Source: Paenibacillus nuruki (GTDB lineage: Bacteria > Bacillota > Bacilli > Paenibacillales > Paenibacillaceae). Taken from it: DNA of 64,000 nt. The stretch spans positions 1 to 64,000 of the forward strand of contig NZ_MDER01000107.1 of the NCBI RefSeq assembly GCF_001721045.1. Direction: 5' to 3'. Position 1 is the stretch's first letter. Each line of letters starts with the position of its first letter. This document shows, piece after piece, positions 53,156-62,069 of this stretch. A program made the translations under genes and the position numbers. A model generated the notes under the pieces. That model was not told the DNA's origin. It saw only the letters and a list, made by a program, of their open reading frames with translations, and ran no database searches.

Positions 53156-54352
53156 ATGATTATTAAACCTAGAACACGTGGCTTTATCTGCACGACAGCT
53201 CACCCTGTCGGTTGTGCACGTCAAGTTCAAGAACAAATTGAATATGTACAATCTCAACCTAAAATCAGTGGCCCACGCAATGTACTTGTTATCGGTGCTT
53301 CTACGGGTTATGGACTAGCTTCTCGTATCGTAGCGGCATTCGGTGCAGGTGCTAATACAATCGGTGTTTATCGTGATGGAGGTTCAGTTAAAGGGCGTAC
53401 CGCTTCTGCGGGCTGGTATAATTCGGCGGCTTTTGAACAAGAAGCACAAAAAGCAGGATTGAAATCTTGCAGTGTGATTGGTGATGCTTTTACTAATGAG
53501 ATCAAAGCTCAGACGATTGAAGCGATTCGTAAAGAATTGGGTCAAGTCGACACTGTGATCTATAGCGTAGCAGCTCCACGTCGTACCGATCCAGAAACAG
53601 GTGAAACATTCAGCTCTGTGCTCAAACCTATCGGCGCTGAATATACCAACAAAACAGTTAACTTCCACAATGGTGAAGTCACTCCAATTACGATCGAACC
53701 GGCTTCTGAACAAGAAGTACAAGATACGGTAAAAGTAATGGGCGGCGAAGATTGGAAATTATGGATGGATCAATTGAATGCAGCAGGTGTCTTGACTGAA
53801 GATGTAACAACAGTTGCTTATTCTTATATTGGTTCAGATATTACGCAAGCGATCTATCGTCAAGGTTCGATCGGACAAGCAAAAGATCATTTGGAACGTA
53901 CAGCACAAGAAATGAACGATCAATTAAGTGCTACAGGCGGACGTGCTTTTGTATCTGTAAGTAAAGGATTAGTAACTCAATCCAGCTCAGCGATCCCTGT
54001 TGTTCCTTTATATATCTCAGCATTGTATAAAGTTATGAAAGAAAAAGGGATTCACGAAGGCTGTATCGAGCAAATGTACCGTCTTTTTGCAGACCGTTTG
54101 TATACAGATGGCCCTGCTCCTGTGGATGAGAAAAACCGTATTCGTATCGATGACTGGGAGTTGCGCGAAGATGTGCAAGCTGAAGTTGCTGAAATTTGGG
54201 ACAACTTAACGTCTGAAAATATTTATGAATTGACTGATCTAGAAGGCTATCGTCGTGAATTCTTCCAACTGTTCGGCTTTGAGACAGATCATGTGGATTA
54301 TGAAGCAGATCTAGAACCTGACGTGAAAGTGCCTAATATCTTCTCAACATGA
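53156..54352 (+). CDS. fabV: Enoyl-ACP/CoA reductase, FabV type
   Basis: A 398-aa NADH-dependent trans-2-enoyl reductase of the FabV/TER family, the last step of fatty acid elongation. The Rossmann motif is LVIGASTGYGLASRI (about 45-59). The catalytic Tyr-x8-Lys is in YRQGSIGQAK (about 235-244), preceded by VAYSYIGSDIT. FabV enzymes resist triclosan. FabI and FabL are the usual Bacillus enzymes, so a FabV here is of note. The CDS begins MIIKPRTRGFICTTAHP, as expected for the family. It is monocistronic. Confidence 0.95.
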   Translation: MIIKPRTRGFICTTAHPVGCARQVQEQIEYVQSQPKISGPRNVLVIGASTGYGLASRIVAAFGAGANTIGVYRDGGSVKGRTASAGWYNSAAFEQEAQKAGLKSCSVIGDAFTNEIKAQTIEAIRKELGQVDTVIYSVAAPRRTDPETGETFSSVLKPIGAEYTNKTVNFHNGEVTPITIEPASEQEVQDTVKVMGGEDWKLWMDQLNAAGVLTEDVTTVAYSYIGSDITQAIYRQGSIGQAKDHLERTAQEMNDQLSATGGRAFVSVSKGLVTQSSSAIPVVPLYISALYKVMKEKGIHEGCIEQMYRLFADRLYTDGPAPVDEKNRIRIDDWELREDVQAEVAEIWDNLTSENIYELTDLEGYRREFFQLFGFETDHVDYEADLEPDVKVPNIFST

Positions 54353-54380
54353 AATAATTCTCAATATACCTTTACCAACA

Positions 54381-54420
54381 AAAAAAGCACATCCTACATC
54401 ATGTAGGAATGTGCTTTTTT
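54381..54420. terminator. Bidirectional terminator between fabV and a chemoreceptor gene
   Basis: AAAAAAGCACAT/ATGTGCTTTTTT with an inner CTACA/TGTAG stem. Confidence 0.9.
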
Positions 54421-54449
54421 CTTTAGGCTATAGATCTTTGCGATATAGA

Positions 54450-56135
54450 TTAGATTTTGAAACGAGTGACTAATGCTTGTAAATCTTCTGCAAGTGACGT
54501 TAAAGCTACAGCAGAATGTAGAACTTCTTCGCTCGAAGCTAATTGCTCTTCTGTTGCCGCAGCGATTTCCTGCGTGCTGTCTGATATTTCTTGTGTTCCT
54601 TTAGTCATCGTCTGCATTGTATCCGCAGAATCTGCAAAAGAATCATTAACTTGTGAAGCATTATTCGCGATATTTTCCGTTTTGGATGAAATTTCTTCCA
54701 CTGCATTCAAAATATCATGGAATTGCTGTACTGTTTCTCTGGTCATCTGATTACCTGTTGCAACATCTGTTTGAACCGTTTGAATAGCTGACATTGTCGA
54801 TTGTGTTTCTAACTGAATATGACTAACCAATTCTTTGATCTGTCTACCTGCATTTGCTGATTGTTCAGCCAGCTTTCTAACCTCTTCTGCTACCACTGCG
54901 AATCCACGTCCATGTTCTCCCGAACGAGCAGCTTCTATAGAAGCATTTAATGCTAGAAGATTGGTTTGAGACGAAATTTCATTGATTAATGTAGTTACTG
55001 TATCAATCTTAGTCGCATGTCCTGCCAGTACACCTACACTTTGATCTGCGCGAGATACTGAACTTTGAATCGATATCATTTGCTCGCCTACACGTTCAAT
55101 CGAATCTGCTCCTTTTTCAGATTGTTGCTTCATTAATTGAGAGAAATCTGCCATTTGAGCAGTGTTCGAAGAAATCTCAGATAATTTATGGAATGAATCT
55201 TGCAAAGAAGCCGATTGATATCTCAATTGTTTGGCTTGTCCACCTGTCTGATCAGCGATCACTTGCATAGATTCAGCGACTTGCTGAGAAGTAGCCTTGG
55301 ATTGCTCTGCACTTGCTGAAAATTCTTCTGCTGAAGCTGCAACCATATCAGACGATACACCGATCTGACTGACGATAGAATGTAATGTAGATACAAATAA
55401 GTTAAAGTTCGATGCTAATGTTCCAAATTCGTCTTTTTGTTTCAATATAATTTTCTGAGTCAAATCAGCTTCGCCTTGAGCGATTTCTAACATTTGGCGA
55501 TTTAGCAGACGTAAAGGTTTGAGGATAGCACGTAGTAAAAGAATACCTAAAAGAATACCCACTACTGAAGAAATGATTACTGCTGCTAAAATAATCGTTT
55601 TGCTGAGATGCGCTTGTTTTTCATTTTGTGCTTGTAATTGTGCTACTTCTTGATTAAGGTTCGTAATCACTTCACTGACTGCTGGTGTTAAAGCTGTTTT
55701 GCGTAGTGTTCGTTCTTCCCCAAAATGATATTGACTAGCAGCTGTTGGATTTTCACCTTGCAATTTGACTACATTTCCATTTAACTCGGTAACTTTGGCA
55801 AATGTCGTACTAATCTCTTGTAAAGAAGATTGATAAGGTGCACCGGCTGTTGATTGTTGCAACAATTGTAAAATGCTATTAATTTCGGTGATTTTTTTCT
55901 GCATTTCGGGTACGTATTCTTGATCACCTGTAAGTAAATAACCACGTTCATCATTAGAAAGCCCTGCTAATCTAAAATCGATCTGTTTCATATTTTTTTG
56001 CATTTCCATTTTGGATTGTAATAATGCACTTTGTTCAATCGTATTAGAAATGGTAACAAAAGATAATATTCCGCTTCCTAAAATAGTAAAAATTAATAAA
56101 CTAATAGTTACAATTAATCTGGTTCTGACTGTCAT
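54450..56135 (-). CDS. Methyl-accepting chemotaxis protein, CHASE3-type sensor
   Basis: A 561-aa chemoreceptor: TM1 (about 8-30), an extracytoplasmic CHASE3-like helical domain (about 35-175, with the typical [14 protein letters not shown] near 62), TM2 (about 180-203), HAMP (about 204-256) and a signalling domain with tip [21 protein letters not shown] (near 373, by position) and [20 protein letters not shown] lies 10 bases before the ATG. The upstream sequence TAAT-N16-TTCGATAA is a poor sigma-D match, so motility control is less clear than for the other two receptors. It is a single gene. Confidence 0.93.
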   Translation of the reverse strand: MTVRTRLIVTISLLIFTILGSGILSFVTISNTIEQSALLQSKMEMQKNMKQIDFRLAGLSNDERGYLLTGDQEYVPEMQKKITEINSILQLLQQSTAGAPYQSSLQEISTTFAKVTELNGNVVKLQGENPTAASQYHFGEERTLRKTALTPAVSEVITNLNQEVAQLQAQNEKQAHLSKTIILAAVIISSVVGILLGILLLRAILKPLRLLNRQMLEIAQGEADLTQKIILKQKDEFGTLASNFNLFVSTLHSIVSQIGVSSDMVAASAEEFSASAEQSKATSQQVAESMQVIADQTGGQAKQLRYQSASLQDSFHKLSEISSNTAQMADFSQLMKQQSEKGADSIERVGEQMISIQSSVSRADQSVGVLAGHATKIDTVTTLINEISSQTNLLALNASIEAARSGEHGRGFAVVAEEVRKLAEQSANAGRQIKELVSHIQLETQSTMSAIQTVQTDVATGNQMTRETVQQFHDILNAVEEISSKTENIANNASQVNDSFADSADTMQTMTKGTQEISDSTQEIAAATEEQLASSEEVLHSAVALTSLAEDLQALVTRFKI

Positions 56136-56259
56136 GATGTGTCTGCCTCCGCTATATTGTTATATAATCCTCTTAGTTACTAAGACCTATTATCATTATC
56201 GAATTTTGTCATATTATGTATTAGCTTTTTTTGAAATTTTTACACTGCGTTAACAAATC

Positions 56260-56292
56260 AAAAAAAACTTTATCTCTTTTAGGATAAAGTTT
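56260..56292 (-). terminator. Intrinsic terminator of the ABC-amidohydrolase-PucR operon
   Basis: Minus-strand AAACTTTATC/GATAAAGTTT with an 8-nt loop, followed by TTTTTT, 34 bp after the regulator stop. Confidence 0.85.
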
Positions 56293-56325
56293 CGTGTTTA
56301 TTTCGTATTTTCTCCTGTATTTTGG

Positions 56326-58095
56326 TTAATCTTCATATAAATACAAATAAATCTGACATGCCATGCGGACATTGAACCATTCATCTCCATGATCAAAAGA
56401 GTAACCTAATAATTCTTGAATCCGTCCGAGTCGATAATATAAAGTATTGTGGTGAATACGTAATGATTGAGTTGTATTTTTGAGATTGCGGTCATATTTA
56501 ACAAAGGAGACTAAAGTGATCATTAGATTGGCTTTTTTTTGCTGATCATACTGAATAATTGGTTCTAATACATCATTCAAATATTCTTCTAATTCTTCAT
56601 ACGATTGTTGCATAAAAAAGCGAATCACTCCTAGATCACCAAAATAGATCAAGCGCTGTTGATTGCCTTCTTTGAGCAATAACTGCATACATTGTTCAGC
56701 ATCTTTGTAGGATCGGCTTACTTTATCTAATCCCTGATACAATCTACCGATACCTGATAATAATTGACGATCTCGGCGCAGCTCACGTAATAACAATTGA
56801 AATTGACTTTGACGTTCTTCTTTGTCCAGATTCCCCGCAATATTCACAATAATAATCGTATGATGATGCCGTTCAACCAATAAATAATGGATATGTAGCT
56901 GACTCATAATAGATTCAAATGAATGTCGTGCACTCCCTTGTAGCGGTTGCATCAACATCACTGCATAATGATCTTCCTGTTCAAATCCGAGTACACGCGC
57001 TTGCTCTTGTAAAGACATATTCATCTCACCGGATAAAATACTTTCGAAAAAAGCATCTTTGGCACGCATTTGTGATTGTTGAACAGCTTCTTTTTTCACC
57101 CAATCTAAGGCAAGCACCGTGGCACTGTATTCAAAAATCATTTTGTTCGTACTCATAAATTCTTGATTTCCTGTCCATGCACACAAATAACCAAGCAATC
57201 GATCGGTACCTACAATCGGAGTTACAATAATAGATTGAGCAGCATCTTCTTCGAGTACAATTCGTTGCCACTTTTTACTGCGTTGCACCCACTGCATCGC
57301 AGGATGTTGTAGAAATTGATCGGGTAAATGAGGTTTGACTTCAGCAGGTAAATAACCCATAGGTGTGAGTAGCAGATCGAATACAGCAATCGGCATTTTG
57401 ACATTACGATATAGAGCAGACAGAATTTCAGGGGTTCCGTACCCTTTTGCTGCCAAGTTATTAATCTGATTATGAAAGTCCATTGTCACTTGTAATCGCT
57501 CATGCTCTTGACGTAGCGCATCATGAGTCAAAAACAGCTCATGATTCTGCTCTTGAACCTGTCGAAATAAACGACGATGCTCAATCGCCATCGTTGCTAG
57601 ATCACAATAGATTTGTAGAGATTCCAGATCATGTTCAGTCAATGCTTGCGCATCGGTAAAATTATCAAGCGTCACTACTCCTATACAACGGCCATCAGAT
57701 AATAAAGGCACTGCAATACAGCAACAAGGTATTTCCCCTTGAGTCGATGATTCTACATAGTATTTGTAATTAAAAGCACTCATATTATCCATAGCACTTT
57801 GTAGATCCAGAGGATTGTTGATCCGAATAGGCATACGTTCTGCAAAAACCTTGCCTGATATCCCTTCACCTGAAGATAATCGAGTCATCGTCATCACTGC
57901 TGGAAGATAGCCTACTGTAGCTTGAATAATCAACTTATTGATTAATGGATCATGTAAAAATAAAAACCCTGCTTCTGCGGCTGGGATACTATCCATCGCT
58001 GTCTGCAAAATCAGTTGAAGCATTTGTTCTTCATGAACCGGAGACATAATCGTCTTCATGAAGCGCATAAGAGAATGAATCGGGGGATGCTCCAT
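56326..58095 (-). CDS. PucR-type regulator with GAF domain
   Basis: A 589-aa transcription factor. A GAF sensor domain lies at about 20-175 (AEAGFLFLHDP, SSGEGISGKVFAERMP, IGVVTLDNFTD), a GGDEF-like/CdaR central region at about 330-470, and the PucR C-terminal helix-turn-helix (HTH_30) at about 525-585, with TTQSLRIHHNTLYYRLGRIQELLG (core HHNTLYYRL). Such proteins activate catabolic operons in response to small ligands. AAGGAGG lies 8 bases before the ATG. It is the last gene of a reverse-strand run and probably controls it, possibly from the repeats at 63727-63772. Confidence 0.88.
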   Translation of the reverse strand: MEHPPIHSLMRFMKTIMSPVHEEQMLQLILQTAMDSIPAAEAGFLFLHDPLINKLIIQATVGYLPAVMTMTRLSSGEGISGKVFAERMPIRINNPLDLQSAMDNMSAFNYKYYVESSTQGEIPCCCIAVPLLSDGRCIGVVTLDNFTDAQALTEHDLESLQIYCDLATMAIEHRRLFRQVQEQNHELFLTHDALRQEHERLQVTMDFHNQINNLAAKGYGTPEILSALYRNVKMPIAVFDLLLTPMGYLPAEVKPHLPDQFLQHPAMQWVQRSKKWQRIVLEEDAAQSIIVTPIVGTDRLLGYLCAWTGNQEFMSTNKMIFEYSATVLALDWVKKEAVQQSQMRAKDAFFESILSGEMNMSLQEQARVLGFEQEDHYAVMLMQPLQGSARHSFESIMSQLHIHYLLVERHHHTIIIVNIAGNLDKEERQSQFQLLLRELRRDRQLLSGIGRLYQGLDKVSRSYKDAEQCMQLLLKEGNQQRLIYFGDLGVIRFFMQQSYEELEEYLNDVLEPIIQYDQQKKANLMITLVSFVKYDRNLKNTTQSLRIHHNTLYYRLGRIQELLGYSFDHGDEWFNVRMACQIYLYLYED

Positions 58096-58172
58096 CGGTT
58101 ACGCCTCCTTGAAGTTCATTGTGTGCTATGCTATACGCTTTGTACTATAAGTGATGTGTACTTTTTGTCTAT

Positions 58173-59441
58173 TTATAGTTGCGGTTCAGACTGCGCAAAT
58201 GTTATTTGTCCGCCTGCCATCGTCAGAGCCACTTCACCTGAATCGGTAAGCGGATGCGTATTCCAGATCACGATGTCTGCATCTTTGCCTACTTTTAGTG
58301 AGCCTGTAGAATCGGCTAGATGCAAATGACGAGCCGCTTGAATCGTTAACGCTTCCCATGCGGCATCTAGTGGCAATCCTGCTTGAATAGCCATTTTGGC
58401 TGACGTTGGCAAATATTGAATAGGTAATACAGGATGATCGGTTGTGATTGATATCGGCACCCCTGCTTGATACAGAGCAGGATACGTTTCCCAAGAAAGG
58501 TTACGCAGTTCCACTTTACTACGTGAAGATAAGGTAGGACCTACACTGCAATATCGACCTGATGACGCTAATTCTTTGGCAATCTTAATCCCATCGGTTG
58601 TATGCTCAATGGTAATATCCAAGTCAAATTCATGTCCTAATCGTAGTGCTGTCGCGATATCATCGGCACGATGTGCATGAAAACGAACAGGAATTTTCTT
58701 TTCTAAAGCCAGACCCAAAGCTTCCATACGCAAGTTGCGTGGAGGTGATGGTCTTGATTGTTCTACCTCTATAGATTGTTGCTGTGCTACATAATGTTGA
58801 GCCTGTACTAATTGTTCACGAATGATACCAGCTATCCCCATACGAGTCAATGGCGCTCTACCACTAGCTACTCCATGATATTTTTTAGGATTTTCGCCCA
58901 ATGCCATTTTGAGACCTGACGGATGCAGTACAACCATCTGCTCTACGGTTGATCCAGGAAGAACTTTGAGACAACACATTAAGCCTCCAATCACATTAGC
59001 ACTACCCGGTAAAACTTGAACCGTAGTCACACCTGTTCTAGCAGCATCTACAAATCCTTCATCATAAGGATTAATTCCATCTAACGCACGCAAATGAGGA
59101 GTTACCGCTTCAGATGTCTCATTGTAATCAGCACCTTCCCACCCGATACCTTCTTCATCTATACCGATATGGGTATGAGGATCGATCAAACCGGGAGAGA
59201 CTAGGCGATTCTGTGCATCAATAATTCGAGTATTGGATATATTGCTTAGTTGTGACTTATACGTTTCCCATTCGGTAGTATCGCCTAAGCCTACAATTTT
59301 ACCATCTACGATATGAATCCAGCCTTGCTCTATCGTTACCCCTTCCATCGTTAACAGGTTTGCATTGGTAATCAGGATAGAAGATGTGTTTAGCAGAGAT
59401 GTTGTCGTTAAAGAAGGATCATTTTCTGGAAAATAACTCAT
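58173..59441 (-). CDS. Amidohydrolase family protein (imidazolonepropionase-like)
   Basis: A 422-aa TIM-barrel metal-dependent hydrolase. Metal ligands are visible: DPHTHIG (near 92, HxH), RFHAHRADD (near 253), IEHTTDG (near 278) and ITTDHPVLP (near 332, Asp). The N- and C-terminal beta domain contains ITNANLLTMEG and VGKDADIVIWNTHP. It acts on a cyclic amide or related C-N bond; the exact substrate is unknown. The SD is AAAGG, 8 bases before the ATG. It starts 4 bp after the DUF1028 stop, so the two are translationally coupled. Confidence 0.88.
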   Translation of the reverse strand: MSYFPENDPSLTTTSLLNTSSILITNANLLTMEGVTIEQGWIHIVDGKIVGLGDTTEWETYKSQLSNISNTRIIDAQNRLVSPGLIDPHTHIGIDEEGIGWEGADYNETSEAVTPHLRALDGINPYDEGFVDAARTGVTTVQVLPGSANVIGGLMCCLKVLPGSTVEQMVVLHPSGLKMALGENPKKYHGVASGRAPLTRMGIAGIIREQLVQAQHYVAQQQSIEVEQSRPSPPRNLRMEALGLALEKKIPVRFHAHRADDIATALRLGHEFDLDITIEHTTDGIKIAKELASSGRYCSVGPTLSSRSKVELRNLSWETYPALYQAGVPISITTDHPVLPIQYLPTSAKMAIQAGLPLDAAWEALTIQAARHLHLADSTGSLKVGKDADIVIWNTHPLTDSGEVALTMAGGQITFAQSEPQL

Positions 59442-59445
59442 CGAC

Positions 59446-60165
59446 TCAACCTTTCTTTTCGAGTGGAATACCTTTCATCACGGTGTCCACCCAGTCGTAG
59501 TATTGTTCAATTAATACAGATCGATTACTATAATAAATTCGTTCTAATTCAAGAATAGGTTCGGGATGATCATCGACACGGAAATCAACATAAGGAAAAC
59601 CGGGTGTAGCGGCGACTTTGAGTACTGATGCTTGTTTGCCACGACGATCTCCACCTGCATCTGAACCTGCTTTGAGAGCAGCAAGTAGACGTTCTACTAG
59701 TTCCAGATCTGCACTTCGTTCAAAAGCTCGCTCCATAGCAGGCAATACGTCTTCATTCGCAAGCAAATTGCCTGATAGACAAAATTGATCGCCAATCACA
59801 TGCCCTTTAACATCATCATTTTCACTACCTGTAAAAGCAGCACAATGACCAAAACGATCGATTACAGCCACCTGCCGCAAATCTCGACCGGGATCTTCCA
59901 TCAGCAGATCATCTAATACTTTATTAGCAGTAAGTCCTTGTCGTAACAATTCTATACCACGAGGTCCGAGTGCTGGATTCATCCATCCTTGGGTAGCCAC
60001 CACCCCATATTCAGGATCAACACAAGGAGAGAATGCGCCAACACCGGGAAATTTAGAAGCCGCAGCTGCACCAAAACGTTTGGTCTGAGGACAACGAGCA
60101 ATAATAGCAAAGGTATTGCATTTAAAGTCAGCTAAAGGTCGATCTGTTGGATAAAAAATAGGCAT
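59446..60165 (-). CDS. DUF1028 family protein (Ntn-hydrolase-like)
   Basis: A 239-aa protein of the DUF1028 family, which is predicted to adopt an Ntn-hydrolase fold. Visible core: CNTFAIIARCP (about 16-26), FGAAAASKFPGVGAFSP (about 31-47), VVATQGWMNP (about 54-63) and GDQFCLSGNLL (about 125-135). Substrate is unknown; family members often sit beside peptide ABC transporters, as here. The ATG at 60165 has AAAGGAG 9 bases upstream; a TTG one codon earlier is also possible. It is 29 bp after the permease gene. Confidence 0.85.
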   Translation of the reverse strand: MPIFYPTDRPLADFKCNTFAIIARCPQTKRFGAAAASKFPGVGAFSPCVDPEYGVVATQGWMNPALGPRGIELLRQGLTANKVLDDLLMEDPGRDLRQVAVIDRFGHCAAFTGSENDDVKGHVIGDQFCLSGNLLANEDVLPAMERAFERSADLELVERLLAALKAGSDAGGDRRGKQASVLKVAATPGFPYVDFRVDDHPEPILELERIYYSNRSVLIEQYYDWVDTVMKGIPLEKKG

Positions 60166-60194
60166 CAAACAGCACTCCTTTCTTCTAAGATGAT

Positions 60195-61025
60195 TTAATG
60201 TTTATTGGATTTGGGATCAAGCGCATCACGTAGACCATCTCCCAGAATATTAAAACTTAATACAGCAATGGTAATCGCTAGACCCGGGAATACAGCGATC
60301 CACCATGCCGATTCCATCCAGTCTTTGCCTTCGTTAAGCATTGTTCCCCATGATGGAGTATCCGGCTCTGCGCCCAGCCCTAAAAAGCTAAGCGCTGCTT
60401 CTGCTAAAATAGCGAAAGCAAAAGATAAAGTAATCTGTACAATAAGTGGAGCCATAATATTAGGCAATACATGTTTGAGCATAATTCGAATATGCCCTAC
60501 ACCGATCGAACGAGCGGCTTCGATATAAAGCGAACTTTTGATCGACAATACAGCACTTCGAGCAATACGTGCAAATATCGGTGTGTATACAATACCGATT
60601 GCGATCATTAAGTTCGTTGTACTTGCACCTAGAATCGCCATAATTGATAAGGCTAACAAAATATCAGGAATCGAAAATAGAACATCGGTGATACGTGAAA
60701 TGATCGCATCGACCCATTTGCCAAAATAACCTGCAAGGATTCCCATCGTCGCTCCAATAAGCAATGCAACCCCGACAGCAATAACACCTACTCGCAATGA
60801 TATCCTTGCTCCATAAATAATGCGAGAAAGAATATCCCGTCCTAACTGATCTGTACCTAACCAGTGATGAATACTGGGCTTGCCTAACATTTCGGTTCCC
60901 AGTGCATAAGGATCAAATGGAGCTATCCAGCCTGCACCTAATGCGATCAGTACAAAACAACTAATAAATAGGAGACCCGTCATGGCGAGTTTGTTTTTGC
61001 TAAAACGATACCAAATCTCTTTCAT
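60195..61025 (-). CDS. Peptide-type ABC transporter permease, DppC-like
   Basis: A 276-aa permease of the OppC/DppC family. An N-terminal OppC_N segment (1-50, KNKLAMTGLLFI) precedes five more helices and the binding-protein-dependent transport domain. The EAA loop is EAARSIGVGHIRIMLKHVLPN (about 168-188, core EAARSIGVG), which docks the ATPase. LGTDQLGRDILSRIIYG (about 57-73) is typical. GGAGGAG precedes the ATG. It is 12 bp after the DppB-like gene. The cognate ATPases are not in this run. Confidence 0.92.
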   Translation of the reverse strand: MKEIWYRFSKNKLAMTGLLFISCFVLIALGAGWIAPFDPYALGTEMLGKPSIHHWLGTDQLGRDILSRIIYGARISLRVGVIAVGVALLIGATMGILAGYFGKWVDAIISRITDVLFSIPDILLALSIMAILGASTTNLMIAIGIVYTPIFARIARSAVLSIKSSLYIEAARSIGVGHIRIMLKHVLPNIMAPLIVQITLSFAFAILAEAALSFLGLGAEPDTPSWGTMLNEGKDWMESAWWIAVFPGLAITIAVLSFNILGDGLRDALDPKSNKH

Positions 61026-61037
61026 TCAGAGCTCCTC

Positions 61038-61979
61038 CTAATAACGAATTTTGGGATTTAAGATCGAATACAGAATATCAACGATCAGATTAATGACTAC
61101 AAAACAAAAACCTACAAACAGTATTGTTCCTTGCATTAAAGCGTAATCTCGATTGGTAATGGCTTGTAATGCTAAGCGTCCAATTCCGGGTAACGAAAAG
61201 ATTTGCTCAATCACAACAGATCCACCGATCAAATAACCAATCTGGATACCGAGCACTGTAATAATCGGAATCATTGCATTTTTGAGTGCATGTCTTGTTA
61301 ACAATCGTAACGGCGACATCCCTTTGGCACGAGCCATTTTCATATAATCTTCGCTTAATACTTCAAGCATCGTGGAACGTGTCATCCGCATGACTACCGC
61401 AGATACGGCTGCACCAAGCGCAATACCCGGCATCCACATATGATGTAAGTTTTGTAGTGGATTTTCCCAGAAAGAGATATATCCGCTGGAAGGAGCCCAG
61501 CCTAACTTCAAAGCAAATAATAAGATAAAGATCGTTCCTAACCAGAATCCCGGAATCGAAATTCCCAATAGCCCTACAAACGTTGCCATATAATCCGGTA
61601 GTCGATTATGGCGATAAGCTGCCCATATACCGAGTGGAATCCCTACGAGACTGGCAATCAATACACTAATCAATGTCAATTCTAGAGTGACGGGCAAGCG
61701 TTCGATAATTGATTGCATCACCGAATCTCCACTAAATGAAGAACGTCCTAGATCGCCCCGCAGTACATTTCCAATCCAGATCAAATATTGAATATAGAGA
61801 GGCTTATCCAGCCCGTAATAAGCTTTCAATTGTATAGCTTGTTCTTCGCTATAACGTGTTCCCAATAATGCCGTAACGGTATCTCCAGGTACTAAACGAA
61901 TCATAAAAAAAGTAACAATAGAAATGCCGAACAATACAGGAATAGACACTAGAATCCGCCGGACAATATAGCTCAACAT
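61038..61979 (-). CDS. Peptide-type ABC transporter permease, DppB-like
   Basis: A 313-aa permease of the OppB/DppB family with six helices. The N-terminus MLSYIVRRILVSIPVLFGISI and FMIRLVPGDTV (about 25-35) are family hallmarks; the EAA-type loop is EDYMKMARAKGMSPLRLLTRH (about 200-220, core ARAKGMSP). AAAGGAGGG lies 4 bases before the ATG. It follows the binding-protein gene by 90 bp; that gap contains a hairpin that may separate expression levels. It forms the pore with the DppC-like protein. Confidence 0.92.
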   Translation of the reverse strand: MLSYIVRRILVSIPVLFGISIVTFFMIRLVPGDTVTALLGTRYSEEQAIQLKAYYGLDKPLYIQYLIWIGNVLRGDLGRSSFSGDSVMQSIIERLPVTLELTLISVLIASLVGIPLGIWAAYRHNRLPDYMATFVGLLGISIPGFWLGTIFILLFALKLGWAPSSGYISFWENPLQNLHHMWMPGIALGAAVSAVVMRMTRSTMLEVLSEDYMKMARAKGMSPLRLLTRHALKNAMIPIITVLGIQIGYLIGGSVVIEQIFSLPGIGRLALQAITNRDYALMQGTILFVGFCFVVINLIVDILYSILNPKIRY

Positions 61980-62000
61980 CTTATCCCTCCTTTAACCAAA

Positions 62001-62035
62001 CAGGAACTGATACGAGCAAGCCCGTCAGTTCCTAT
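62001..62035 (-). promoter_or_regulatory. Intercistronic hairpin between binding-protein and permease genes
   Basis: AGGAACTGA/TCAGTTCCT stem (62002-62010 with 62025-62033) without a T run. Such hairpins commonly stabilise the upstream binding-protein mRNA or act as partial terminators, giving more binding protein than permease. Confidence 0.5.
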
Positions 62036-62069
62036 GTTCATGTCTAGCAGCTATATTCTACAGTTCAAT

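Noticed and set aside
52865-56178. Shared ACTAAGAG motif in the leaders of the LysM and CHASE3-receptor genes
   Set aside because: Only about ten bases in common, in AT-rich leaders; likely chance.
56136-56260. Sigma-D promoter for the CHASE3-type receptor
   Set aside because: TAAT-N16-TTCGATAA matches only part of the consensus, so not annotated as a feature.
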